This document shows, one piece after another, positions 32,296 to 44,232 of a stretch of 64,000 bases of DNA. A program made the translations under genes and the position numbers. The notes under the pieces are model-generated. The model saw only the letters and a program-made list of their open reading frames with translations, had not been told where the DNA came from and made no database searches. Origin of the DNA: Lactarius indigo (lineage: Eukaryota; Basidiomycota; Agaricomycetes; Russulales; Russulaceae); assembly GCA_025766275.1 (NCBI GenBank), contig JAFKAC010000023.1, positions 310,001-374,000 of the forward strand. The letters run 5' to 3'. Numbering within the stretch: position 1 is the first letter of the stretch; every line of letters starts with the position of its first letter.

Positions 32296-32981
32296 ACGAA
32301 CTGCCCTCCACCGTCAAGTCTTTGAATGACAGCTGGCTGGCAACGTACCAGAGCTCAACGGTTATAGTGCGTGTGTCCTTATCTGACCGCGGTGGCTCGG
32401 GGTTCTCACAAGGTTCGGTGTGCGTACTACCAGGCTGGGCTATTTGCGCTCGTCGAGGTCCACCTCCTCTCCTTCGTCAAAAACGACGCGAACTTCCACA
32501 GAAGCGTCCCCACACATAGCGCGAAGCACGCGCTCCTGATATTCACCTATCTCGCGCTGTTCTTCTGCGTGAGCGCGGCAGTCAGCGGGCTCATTCTCAC
32601 GGACGAGTTCGGCGAGCTCCCCGTACGCGCCTCCCGCAAAAGGGACCCCATACAGCAGGGCCTGTTCGACAGTGGCACTCTGGACCTGTTACAAAGCTAC
32701 GGGGCCAAGCGCTCTTGGATCTGGATCATGTGGCATTGTGAGCGTCTCCATATTTAGCTTGAGCCCCCCTTTTTCCTCACCACAGACTCTTAGGGCTGTT
32801 CTCCCTCATTGCCGGAATCGTCTCTTTTATCACTCAGGTGCTTATATACGTGTGGCTGGAAGAATCGAAATCCGTTAGAATCACCCTTACAGTCATCACG
32901 GTGTTCGCCGTGCTACCCTTGGTGCATCTCATCCCTTTTCCTTTAGGCCGCGGCAAACGCCACAGTTTCGTTAGCGCTTGA
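32296..32981 (+). CDS. Small multi-pass membrane protein (5' end uncertain)
   Basis: Three exons are clear. The first ends at 32366 (ELPSTVKSLNDSWLATYQSS), the second is 32413-32737 (YYQAGLFALVEVHLLSFVKN, then hydrophobic LLIFTYLALFFCVSAAVSGL, then SYGAKRSWIWIMWH), and the third is 32794-32981 (LFSLIAGIVSFITQVLIYVW, ITLTVITVFAVLPLVHLIPF, end GRGKRHSFVSA). The introns of 46 and 56 nt are GT-AG and in phase. About four membrane segments are predicted. The start codon lies in a further upstream exon not identified; an acceptor CTGTAG precedes 32296. A broken inverted paralogue lies at 3801-4480. Function unknown. Confidence 0.7.
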
Positions 32982-33466
32982 TTCACGCCGTGGACCTTGC
33001 CATAGACTCATTCACGTTCATTTCGTTTCGGAGATGACCTTTCACTCACTTCATAATCGATCCCCCAATCCGCCTACCCCCGATTCACACGAACAATCTT
33101 ATAGAAATTAGATATCGCACTTTTTAGACGCTCGGGAAGCGCCCAGATATTTACGACTTATTTGCGCCCACACTTATGAATCATGTACTTATACACTCAT
33201 ACGCCGCTCATAATGGCCTTCAATTCAATGCAAAATCACAATACTACTGAATCCGTACTTGGCGCTTAACGACGATGAGTAGAATGACTGTGGTTGCAGT
33301 CGGCACCTATACGCGCAGTGGCTTAACAGATTCCGAGGCACCTTCTAGGTACCGTACCATATCCCTTCTATTCATATAGTCGGGCTCGTGAAATCACGTA
33401 GGTGCCCCGAAGGTCGCACGATTGCCGGTGTTCTGTCCTGAAACTTTGTGCCTTCGAAAGAATGCC
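32982..33466. other. Intergenic, no gene seen
   Basis: 3' flank of the membrane protein and of the convergent bromodomain gene. No open frame of note. Confidence 0.6.
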
Positions 33467-35586
33467 TCAGCTTCCGATGGTGGGGATGACATGCCGTAGG
33501 TGGGGAGGAACAAGCTCCTGGGGGATTTTAGCTATCTGGTCGAGCGGCGCACGCTTCGCCAAAGCTATCAAGTTCATGCGGAGCTCCGTTTCCAAATCTC
33601 GTTCCTTCTCGTCGGCGTCGCCCGGCGCTATTGTCCCAGCTCCAACGCGTATTGTGTGCAGCTGTTCTAGAAGATGCGCGGCATGCTCAAGCGCACGGGA
33701 GAGCACGGCTGCGTCCTCGTTCATTCCCGCAGCCGCCCATCTGTTTTCTGCGTCAAAGAGTTCGTTTGGCGCCGAAATGAGTGAGCCGAGGTCGAGTGGC
33801 GTCGGGAGAACAATGGGAGGCTCTGGGATAGCTGTTGACTCAGTTACTGCGGCCTCGATGGTGCGATGACGACCCTCTGTGAGCTCGTCGATTAGTACGG
33901 TGTCGACGTATTCTGTGAGTGCGGGGTTGGGAAGACCGGGAACATGGTCATCATCGGCGGGGGGTACGCCAGGGGGTGGGGCAACGAATTCGGCGACGCT
34001 TCGCATGTAGGCAAGCCCATCAACGCCCCCATACACAACTTCCCGGAGCCAGCTTTGCGCGGTTGCCGCCTGGTCCGCGGAATTTTCTGAGCGAGCGGCA
34101 CTTTCCAAACTTGTACGCAGCGCCGCAAGCAATTCCTCTTCGGTCGTAATAACGCCTTCGGAAGGCAACTTGGTCGCGATTGCCGAAAATAATCCAAAAT
34201 CAGTTGTGTGCAGAGGCCGCGGTTTTCTCGAGTCGATCGTGGAAGGACGCTCTTCAGCGGCCTCTTTTGCCTTGGCCCGCTGGGGGGCTGGACGGGTGAT
34301 AGTCCAATGACGGTACTTTGACTTGCTACCCCCCACAGGCGGCTCTGGCGCTACTGCGGCGTCTTTCGGTGAGGGAGCGCCGGTCGGCAGGGGAAGGTTT
34401 ATTTGGGAAGAATCATGTGCAGGTGGGAAGAAGAGGGGTGTGAGAAGGGGAGAATGCGGCGGGTCGGGAACAAGGGCAGAAAGCACGCTGAATGGATCTT
34501 CCACTGCATCGCCGAGATCAGTACACGTGGGGCAGTGTGATAATTAAAACTCACTCTCAGGATAGTCTAGACTCCCATCAGCTGCATATGGGGGTCCACC
34601 TTTTTCCATGCGCAGACGTTCCTTCTTCGAGCGGTACCGTTTCCCTGGAAGAATATTAAGCGCTAGGGGGAGATCTTGAGAAGTAAAATTTACCCTTTAG
34701 TTTCAGTGCCAACATAACCTCTGCCCAATCCGATCCTGGTGGGAAAACGCCGACCCCGTCCTTGTACCCAGGAAGGTGGCCATCCGCTTCTAGTGTTTCG
34801 GAGATGTCTTCTTTCTTAGCGGAATTTCTCCCTCGCCGGTTTGGAGGTGGAACAGAGGCGGACGCTACAGAGGGCGAACGACGTCCAGGGGTCTCAGGCC
34901 CAGCGGGCACCCCTCCTCCTGCCACCCCGTCCTCGTCGGCGTCCACGTTGACATCTTCATCACGTTCGACCTCAATGTTCCAGTCTGTCTCATATTCGAT
35001 GACGTAGGAAGCTGCTTTAGAAATGTGGTCGGATGCCCATGCTTCAATGCGTTCGGCTTCATTGTGATATATAGTCCCTGGAGGATTGAATGTTTTCGCG
35101 TTGGAAATGACGAGGCGGAAGTCATCCTAAAATACCTCAGAATTGAGGCGGCACATGGATGGGAAATAATTGAACCGTACGGCAAATTCATCCAAAGATC
35201 TATACTTTGACTTGGCTACTTTATCAGCCATGGTACCAAAATCCATCGGTTGTTTGATGACGTCCATGTACCCCGGTACTTTTTCCAGATCTACAGGCAC
35301 GAGAAAGAAAGCATAGTCATCTTTCCTAGTGGGCATGAAGCATAATGTTGTGAGAGGGGTGGTTTTGACTCACTTCTTGATTTTGGAGATCAAAGACGTC
35401 AGAACCTCCTTCAGAGGCTTGAGTTTGATAGGGCGAGGGACTTTCTTAACCGATGTTGGTTCAAGTAGAGGGACTGTTCTTCTTTTTTGCATTGAGTTGC
35501 TTGAGAGCTTTCAATGACGGTAAGACCAAGGTAAGACCAGAGGAACTTGACGCGACGCGATTGACCGAAGCGTCGACATCGCTCAT
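33467..35586 (-). CDS. BRD7/BRD9-like bromodomain protein
   Basis: Exons on the minus strand: first exon to 35374, then 35325-35181, 35126-34694, 34644-34555, 34503-33467; four GT-AG introns of 48-54 nt. The bromodomain spans exons 1-3: LKEVLTSLISKIKKKDDYAF, PVDLEKVPGYMDVIKQPMDF, GTMADKVAKSKYRSLDEF, then DDFRLVISNAKTFNPPGTIY with the acetyl-lysine-contacting Asn region. Next come EYETDWNIEVE, an acidic stretch, and a long low-complexity C-terminus ending HVIPTIGS. Related proteins are chromatin readers in SWI/SNF-type remodelers (family knowledge). The start is uncertain: ATG at 35586 gives a plausible MSDVDASVNRVASSSSG frame that breaks at an A6 run (35484-35489); ATG at 35492 is in frame with the rest and gives 607 aa. 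Confidence 0.85.
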
Positions 35587-36945
35587 TCTATGTCTATGAC
35601 CACACCATGAGTATGATTTGGCTTGAAAAACAGTAGGAAGATGGGGAGGTTTTTACATCTGGGCGAGAGGCACACAGGAGGGCCCCGAGCTGCTAACCAC
35701 AAAGGCGTAAACAAGGTCAAGCAACCCCTAACCTACCGTTATGGTTTGGTATCGACCTGTGCACGTGACCCCGGGTGTCCTTATATGGGCCTGCCCTGAT
35801 CACCCTCGGGACCGACCCTGGTAACAACCTCTCCGTATCCTGACCTCCAGCGAACAAACGACCCGACCTCTAGCCATTACCAAGGCAATGAGCATGTTGT
35901 GTAGCTCAGTGCATCGCATCGTCTCCATTGCTACCTCCCTTATCACTTCGGCTCTTACCTCGCATCCCGGCATCATTGCGGCGACTCCGATAGCGAGTCG
36001 TGTTACTATAATTTTACTTCTGTGTCTAACTCAGAATGACACTTCTGTCACTCATAATGTACCAGCGACATGCGAGGGTCAAATAGGTTGTTAGGCTATC
36101 CATCTCACCGACGATCACACTCCTACCGAGCCAAAGTCCAACACGTAGAGCACCTTCCATTAAAGGGGAATGTGGGGAGGCCCCGAACGGTAACCGGAAC
36201 GGTCTTGTTTGACTGCCGAATGACGTTTCTGACCCCGCATTATCCCCACAGCGACGCGACTCTCCTTGCTACAGACAGGTGCGACAACTGCCGCAGCGCT
36301 AGGGATTCCAACGTTCGGCCTGACGGCATCTCCTGTATCCAAACCCCAAATCTATGTCTCTTTCATTTATCCATCACACCGTGACGGACCAGGTATCCGT
36401 CTTCGAACACGTCCGGTCTTCTGCGTAGTTTATGACGACCTGGGTTTCCCGGAGTGGGGATAAATGAAAATGCTCTCGCGCTCATCGGATCGATCCTGCG
36501 CGATAGGTATCTGATTTCCCGTCTACTCTTTTGGCCAAGAAACTCAATTTTTTCTTTCCAACTCCGAGGCTTCTGTGTAAGTTAATCTCTGAAGAACGAC
36601 CCTCGCTTAGAATGTATTATCCGACAATCTGTGCACACCAAGAAAGTCCTTACAGTACCGCCCCTCCGATCCAAGTTATCCGACATTCATATTGGCCCTG
36701 CGCCTTCACGACTCATTCAGGGCTCTTTCATTGGATGTTATTGCGAGGAACACAACCGACTCGTTCCCAGCTTACCCTTCCCCTTACATAATGCTTTACG
36801 TGCCCAGTCGCGTTTCCTCCCAGTCGTATATATTCGTTTGCTCCTTTAGGCTGCCTTGGTTCTTTGCGATTGAGAAATGTTGTTACAGTTACCATACCTC
36901 TTCGCTTCGTGCTTCCTCTGGTTGCCACTTTCATAACCATAACTG
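35587..36945. other. Intergenic, no gene supported
   Basis: Only frames below 105 codons without motifs. The last part could hold upstream exons of the fragment that follows. Confidence 0.5.
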
Positions 36946-37509
36946 AAGACCAATGTTATCAAGATAATAAAAGATTTTGATCCGGCTGTACGTCGGTTTG
37001 CAGCAGGCTCATTGAGGCTTCTGGAATGGGTCCATGATTCTGTAATTTACGACACGATGGGTCGTTTGCTTCTTCTGCCATATTGGGCAAGGATTCTATC
37101 TGGGAAGCCTACACGACTTTTGTTCTGGATTCTGCAGGTGGGTCATAACAACCAACCTGGAGTAGAAGCTTTGCAACATCATATTACTTCATGTCCCTAT
37201 CGTGTGCCGATCGGAGTTAGCTTGGCCCAAGAATACACACCTGATCAAACCCTCTTCCCAATTTATTCTACCTGTCTGCAAGACCTCGGTATCTCGAAGT
37301 TTTCCGAGTTCTGAATAGCCATGGCGCAAAACGTGGGTGCCTCGTTCAGCCAGGCGAAGCACCTCCTGACTGGTAACGTACAATTTGTTACAGATACACC
37401 CCGAACACATCGCACCCATATCAGGTTGTTAGATTTCTCGATAGAACCGATCCGTTATTGTTTTCCTCGCATCCGGCAGCAACGAGCATCCACTTTTAGA
37501 GAGCAATTG
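36946..37509 (+). pseudogene. Hypothetical protein fragment with in-frame TGA
   Basis: A single frame stays protein-like from 36946 (NVIKIIKDFDPAVRRF, LRLLEWVHDSVIYDTMGRLL, GHNNQPGVEALQHHITSCPY, QEYTPDQTLFPIYSTCLQDL) to a TGA at 37312-37314. It resumes in the same frame (AQNVGASFSQAKHLLTGNVQ, IEPIRYCFPRIRQQ) to TAA at 37509. The composition looks coding on both sides of the stop, so either a nonsense mutation or an intron not recognised lies here. No start codon is seen, so upstream exons are likely missing. Family not recognised. Confidence 0.4.
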
Positions 37510-39374
37510 TAAATCTTCTAGTTCCAGGACGCGGTTCGTGATTCGATTCTTCGAACTCCCACTCCTTCGCCAGGAAGACACAGCGCAACGCCCACGCCTC
37601 TCAGTTTCGGATGGTTCCAACCCGCTACTCCAACCCTTCTCGTGTTGGCCCGTAACCTAAATCGTATAATGGCATCTTAACGCGACGTTCACTCGCCGCC
37701 CCCGGTAGTCGCTGCGCCCCGGGTGCCGTATTGAAGGCGATTACCGTACTTTTAATGCCGTCACACACCACAGGCAGATCTTTAATTTATTAGGATGCGC
37801 CTTACGGAGCCTTCGAAAACCTTGTTTTCAAGCGGTACTGTACAAAAAAGTGCGGCTTCCTGCTTGGACCTAGTTACCGATGAAGATATCACAGCGCTGG
37901 GGAAACACGAGTCACGATATACCTTAACCATGATACATGTTACCCTGGTGGGGAATCTTCTAATGCAAGCATTTCCCAACTTACCTTACCCGACCACGAG
38001 GGTCGTACTTTGGGCCCCCGGAGCGCTGAGCCCCCTACAACAGGAATATAGTCCGGAGATCGTTGCTACAAAAGCCAAACGGACATGTCATATGGAAGCT
38101 GCCGCATTCTGAGAAAGTCGACCGTACGTACAGGCATGTGAAATTCCTCTCAGTGAGACCCGGGATTAGCCCCTACTGGTTGACACGATCCATCGGCGCG
38201 TGCACGCGGATCCTCGGCCGCCGCATAGAATAAATTGCCAAGATCTGGGGCTCGGGACTGGGCTGAGGCTCACCTACTACGCATGGCAGTGACCCTCACG
38301 ATTTCATTACCTTACTTAACTCGCGATAAGAAGCTCCGTAGACGTGACCCCATTTAGTGGCTTGTCAGGGAAACGGGAGGGGCTTGTCGCGCGTAGGTTG
38401 AAGCAATGAGGATTCAATTGTAGTACCGAAAGCAGCACAGTACCCGCCGGAGACTATGAGAAAAATACAAAAATTTTCGCCGCTGCGAAAAAACTCCCCT
38501 CAAATCACAAGTAGCTGATACAGTCACAGCTTCCATATTTCTTTACATCGAATCGTGCTAAGCCAGACATTATTTGACAGTAGTTGCACCGCCACTAGGC
38601 GCTAAGGGGTGGTTGAAGCGATCTAGGACCTGATTGGTGCTGCTTGATTTGGACATGTTCGTTGCTATAACCCCCCGACACCTCACCTCGCCCTTTTGCT
38701 GGCACAGACCTACTTTGTGTGTAATTTTACAACCAGGTGGGTGACATCACGCAAAAAACGATGTCACAATCTCGTTGGAAAGATTCGAGAATCCTCCTGA
38801 GGAGCATCATTGGCGCTTCCGGCTGGCCTATCAACACGGGTTGATACTGTGGTTGCTCCCTAGTTTCGGTCGGCACGACGCACCATTTCCATACGCACTC
38901 GATCGTGATTCTCAAGACATGGTTGTGTGTTGACTCCCATAATTGAAGTCATTGTAAACCAATTAACCGGCTGGCGGGATTTCAGTGCCTCGCTTCGTTT
39001 CTTGGTATCTTTCTTCCACCCTCGCTTTGTTCTTCTTCCCCCATCATATCTCGTCCGGGGCGAGGGTGGCCTGCTACTTCTGCTTTCCTGGTCTTTCGTG
39101 TCACTATCCCACTTGGATGCGTCGTTGTCCGTTACCTCCCCGCGATCCAACCTTAATCGCACGTAATCATTTCACTCCTTCGAAGTAGGGCCATCGGTCC
39201 TAGTAGTCACGATCGCTAACAGTAGACTTTTGCCACCCTCCCCACACAATATCTACCCCCTTCTCGTCCTTCTGACTCTTCCGGAATCCTCCTTTTCAGA
39301 CTTTGCTCCTGCCCTCCCCTCCCACTGATCTAATTGCGCAGCACACGTTCCGTAGCCGTCTTCAACCTCCTATC
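37510..39374. other. Intergenic, no gene supported
   Basis: Scattered frames of up to 105 codons, no motif. The last 300 bases are pyrimidine-rich (CCCTCCCC, TTCCACCCTCG), as expected for the promoter and 5' UTR of the homeobox gene. Confidence 0.5.
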
Positions 39375-40788
39375 ATGACGGGTCGACACTTTGATGAAGG
39401 AGTACGGTCTTGCTCGAGTCCATCCACCGCAGTCTTCGCATGGCGAAGGGTCACGCGGCAGGACACAGAGATGGACACTGCCGGACCCAGTGGCGTTTCA
39501 GGCGCCGAGAATACCCGACAGGCGGGAAAGAAGCGCAGAGAGAGCGACCCACCTCCCGCCCAACCGCCTCCCGCAAAGAAGAAGAGAACACGAACACTCA
39601 CGACCCCGCATCAGTCTGCCGTGCTGCATGCACTCTTAGCTCAGGTATTATTAGGCACCTCCGATTAAGGCGGCCCCTTGACTAACTTGACTTATGGCTT
39701 AGTCCCGATTCCCTACGACGGCTATGCGGGAGGAGGTTGGCCGGTCGATTGGGCTGAGCGCTCGAAAAGTTCAGGTGCGTTCGACTGTGCGCCTCCCCGT
39801 CCCATCGTGTTGATCGCTCAGGCTATTCTATAGGTCTGGTTTCAGGTAAGTCTCAGGGTTGATTATTGTATACCTAGAGAAGGTCCGCCTGATGGCGCTC
39901 TCCCCTTCTTCACAGAATCAACGTCAGAAAGCTCGGCGCCCGCGTAATCAAGGTTCAGACCCGCTCTCGCGTCCACCACAGTATGGAGCGTTCCCCAACG
40001 TGCTCTCGTTGGTGCCTCCCTCGGGTGGCCCCTCCAGTTTTCCGCTCGGCGAGGGACAATCCCCGTTCTACACGGCACCACCCGCTCCTTTCATTCGGTT
40101 CAATGCGGGTCAGGATTCTCCTTCACGTGAAGACGCCATCGGGCCATCGGTTACAGGTACGAGAACTAGTCCGGTTGGACATCTATCTGGTCCTGGCGTC
40201 CCTGGAGCCAGCTCCTCATTGGCTCCACGATTCCCGCCGCCATCTCCCGCCAGCCATCATCCCCATCCGTGGCCCTCCTCGAACGACAGCCAACCCGGCG
40301 CGCCCCTACCGGCCGCCGCAGGGATGCCGTCACGGGAATTCACATTCAGCCTGCCCTTCCCTCCGCTGCACGTGCCCGAAACGAGCCCCAGTGCGCTTTT
40401 CCCACAGTCCCGCTTCCCACCGCCGCCCTTGAGCCACCACCCTGTCGCTGCCTCCCCGCAGCGCATGCCATTGCCAGCAGGCGGTGAACCGCCAGCATCC
40501 TTCGCGGCAGAGTCACGCCCGCACACGCCCGGCTCGTTCTTGGCGCATCCTCGCAGCCTCGAACCTGCGCGGCAGCACCGAATATTCCCACTGCACGTCC
40601 CCGAGACGCCGCACACGCATTCGCATCCTCATCGGCGCACCGCGCTGCCGTATTCGCCGTCCCGGGACCCACGGCCCGCGCTGCCTTTCCCACCGCACCC
40701 TGCCGAGCGCGCTGCCTACGTCGGGCTCGTCGCGCGGTGGCAGCCCGCCAGTACCGGTGTCGGTGCGTCCACGCGCGCGGCGTTTTGA
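39375..40788 (+). CDS. Homeodomain transcription factor
   Basis: Exons 39375-39644, 39703-39774, 39834-39845 (12 nt) and 39916-40788, with GT-AG introns, 408 aa from the first in-frame ATG (a second ATG at 39471, MDTAGPSGVSG, is also possible). A basic stretch KKKRTRTLTTPHQSAVLHAL opens the homeodomain at about residue 68. Helix 2 is SRFPTTAMREEVGRSIGLSA and the recognition helix ARKVQ-VWFQ-NQRQKARR carries the invariant W, F, N and R. The 12-nt microexon encodes exactly VWFQ. The remaining 280 residues are Pro/Ser-rich and presumably disordered. Sequence-specific nuclear DNA binding is expected from the family; targets unknown. The divergent flank to the bromodomain gene is long, so no shared promoter is evident. 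Confidence 0.85.
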
Positions 40789-41772
40789 TCCAGTGCGCGA
40801 AGCGGCGAGCGAGCGCAGTGGGAGTCAGGGCACAGACATGTCCACCCCGCCGCGTCCTGATACCCCCCACGTTTGACGCCCACATTACGACCTGTTTTTT
40901 TTTTCTTTTTTGTGTTTCTCGTTTCCTGTCCATGGTCCCCATTTCCCTTTCTTTATCTTTTTCCACCTCCATTCCGTGATCTGACGTCGGCGCCGCGCTA
41001 TCTTCACTCGCTCTCTCACTGTCATTTTCGCCCCGCCCCTCGCCCCCTCACTCCTTTGTCCGCTCGGGCCTATTATATCAATCGCAGTGTCTATGATTTT
41101 AATGTCTCTCCTTTCGGAAATACTTCTCGATAACCTTACCACACGCTATCCGCTTAACACACGCTCTCTTTAGTTCCCTATTCTTCTATTTGACTTAATC
41201 GATGCGCCTGTCTTTATCTCCTCGCTGAGGAGACGCGCGCTATAGTACCCACCATCCAGCATCACAATAACTCGTTCTCTCCCATGCTGGATAGTATGTT
41301 ACGCCACCACCTTCATTAATTGATTAATTATCCGTACATGGTCACTATAACTACCTGACGCCTTTTTGTATCGTTGCCAACCGACTTCTATAGGTTACCT
41401 CTGTATGTGATTACTTTTGCGCCGCCGGGCATAGCTACCGTAACGCAGAGACAGAGCTCGTCCGAGTCGTCCATACACAGCATGCGGAGGCAGTTGGAGT
41501 AAAACGCCCGAACGACGCCCCAGAGTCGGGGGACACGAGGGGGCACAATATACACGTCCATTTTAGATGTCCGCAACATGACAGTTCAATCAAATAGCCT
41601 CTTGTACATGACATATATAGTAAGTCATGACAAATCTTCCCCGCAGGTCGCCCTTGACCCAGGTGCCGCTTGCCCACAAGGGGGTACCGTACACGACCGC
41701 CACGCGGAAAGAACGGTGCCACGAGGACTGGCCTCGTGGCCAGAGATCCTCAAAAGGACGGCACCGCAACCC
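40789..41772. other. 3' region of homeobox gene and intergenic, no gene
   Basis: C/T-rich to about 41100, then no open frame with support. A small-frame stretch at 41435-41722 (minus) has no motif. Confidence 0.55.
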
Positions 41773-44232
41773 TCACACCCACAAGGATAGGGGTACTATC
41801 TGGGCGCAGAATCCCCACTTGCGCCTTGCGCCGTACCGTCGTTCGCCCTTCGCGAGACGGCGCTCAACAGCAAGGCGCGCGCGAAGCCGTGCCTGGGCCC
41901 GTAAGCGCGCCTCGGTCGCAAAGTTATTTTCGGCACTGAGTCTGTCGAACAGACGTGCGCGGGAGGCGCATGCCGGCGCCTCGCTAGGATCTAATGAGGG
42001 GGCTGACGTTTTAGCGCCCGCCGTCGCGAGGCAAATGACTGATGGGGGGACGCACGCACCTGAACTTTGTGCCCTCGTCGCTCCTATCTTTTTCCTCACA
42101 GAAGAATCGTCGTTGACAGCGGGGCCAGGCCGCCGCTCAGGTCTCTGGGACTCAGGACGCGCGTAACCTCCCTCATCGCCTCCTTGTCCTTCTGTAGTAC
42201 TGGCGACGGCCTCCAAGCCACCGATCCCTGCAACCATCACGTCCGATAGCGGGCTTGGTAAAGACGCTGGTTGAACAGAAGTCGGGAATCTCGGGATTGA
42301 GGTCGATGAGCTCCGAAGATAAGCAATAATGGAATCGCGTTGGTTACGGTACCGATGCCGTCGTGCGGGATTGGTGCGGACGGGATGATCATTAATTGTC
42401 GGTGGGTCATATGATTCCGGGGTAATATTCGGCTCAGTAACACTTAAATTAGACGGTTGACGACTCTCAGAGGGTAAAGGAACGCTGTCAATGGTGTGAG
42501 TTGTGGCCGCCGATCCGTCGTGAGGCTGAGGTGAGGTCACAGGGTTATCGTCTAGGTTATTTTCAGGGCTTAGAAGGATTGGAGGGCTTGCTCCCTTGGG
42601 ACGCGCGCCTTGAGAAAGGGTATCAGATGTAGTAGGGTCACTGTAGGGAATGTCGCTGTCAAAGCTCCGAGATCGCGACAAGTTGGTCGGGGTGTCCAAA
42701 ATTTCAGAGAATCTTGTCTGCTCGCGGTGCGATGGTGGCGATATGGTCTCATCATTTCTGTAAGGGGGGCTAGGTGAACGCAAGTGTGGCCCGTCGTTTT
42801 CCCTTGGAGTTGATACGTGGCGGAGAGCGTGAACGACTCCGTACCCTACGGCCGTTGTCAGTTCTCGGACGTACGTGATCGAATGCCGCGCTGGACACTT
42901 GGGTCCTCAGCCGCCGCGGCGTTGTACGGAACTGGTTGATCTCCAGGCATCGTCATCGCGCGGGGAGAGCACGTGGCTTGGGACTTCCGCATCGTATCGC
43001 CTTTCGCGCCCCGGCGGATAATTCGAATGGGAGCGCGATCGCTGGAGACTGGGTGACTGCGAACCCGACGGTCCAGGTTCCCAGTGGCGCGTACGCTCGT
43101 ACGACTGGAGGAGGGTGTATACCTGGTGGGGTATCATACTTTGCACAAAGGGTTAGGTCAGCCAAGTGTACCAAGCGTTGTGGCGGTCAAGCGTACCTGT
43201 ACAACCGAGTCGTATACACTGAGGTCTCTATATGGTGAGCGCAAATAACAATATATCTCTGGAGAAGATGGATGGTGAGGTCGAAGCCGCGATGTGGGTG
43301 AAGGAGGTGGACGGACCGTGCGCAAAATGCTCCGCATTAACGTATCTTTCCCCAGGAATATACGATTTATCCATGTCAAGAAACTCTGCGAGCAGCTTGA
43401 TGGCGCTTTCTGAGCGAATATCTATGGCCTTCATGAGGGAGATGACGAAAGTGACCAGGAACTACACGTCCATGTCAGGAGTCGGCAGAGCAAGTGATGA
43501 CAGGGGAAAGACGCGCCTCCACGTCGGCATTCGGCCAGACAAGTAAGCTCGCGCCGCAGAAAGACAGTCATTCGACTGATGAGATCTTGCGATGCCGTGA
43601 ACTGTGCGGGGGTTGGGTACGGGCGGTAACGCGTATATTTGTTCGAGGCGACGTGCTGACGGTATATTCAGTGGGTATGCTAGCGCATATAGTCGACTTG
43701 TCTGCATACCTTCGCGTAAAGGTTGTGCTGGTATATCCATCTGCGCCGACTGACCGCGCGTTCGAGGGCGTCTGCCTCGTCTTGCGCAGCACGGTCGCGT
43801 GGGCCCCACGCACGTTCAGCGGCGTCTGTGTATTGCAGCAATACGCGCTCCATCGGAGCGGGTAAGAGGGCGAGGGGACGTACGGAGGGGAGGTAGGAAG
43901 TGTTTCTGGTAATCGTACGTGGAGCGGATGCGGTGGATCAGGTAGTCTCCAATGTTTTGTGAGCACAGTGGGCATCGTCTAGATTGCCCTGCAGTAGAAC
44001 GTCGGCGGCGAGGACACCATCCGAATGAAAATGGACACGCACCGGACCAGACCGTCAGACATTCAAAGCAGAACTCGTGCGAACAGGTCGGGACGACAGT
44101 GCAGTCGACGATGGGCTGCAAGCAGATGGTACACTGCTCCTCATCGACTTCTTCGTCTGTGATTTCACCGTTTTTTGCATTTGGTGAGGTGGGCTCGAGT
44201 TTGATGGGCATCGGCGACGAAGATTCCGTCAT
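41773..44232 (-). CDS. RING-finger protein, Topors-like E3 ligase candidate
   Basis: Exon 1 is 44232-44043 (EEQCTICLQPIVDCTVVPTC, SHEFCFECLTVWS), then 43988-43884 (QSRRCPLCSQNIGDYLIHRI), 43825-43711 (AAERAWGPRDRAAQDEADAL, RRRWIYQHNLYAK) and an exon from 43655 (HVASNKYTRYRPYPTPAQF). Further exons encode LVTFVISLMKAIDIRSESAI, KLLAEFLDMD, ERYVNAEHFAH, EIYCYLRSPYRDLSVYDSVV, an Arg/Ser-rich part (RSHSNYPPGRERRYD) and a long Ser/Pro-rich C-terminus to 41773. Eight zinc ligands fit C3HC4. Ubiquitin or SUMO transfer is expected from the family. Frame problems: one extra T in the segment matching ELT-VWPNADVE (about 43530), an intron there starting GC rather than GT, and one or two shifts in the Arg/Ser part. 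Confidence 0.7.

Noticed and set aside
40257..40972. Long minus-strand frames opposite the homeobox C-terminus
   Set aside because: GC-rich antisense frames without motifs; the plus strand is in frame with the homeodomain.
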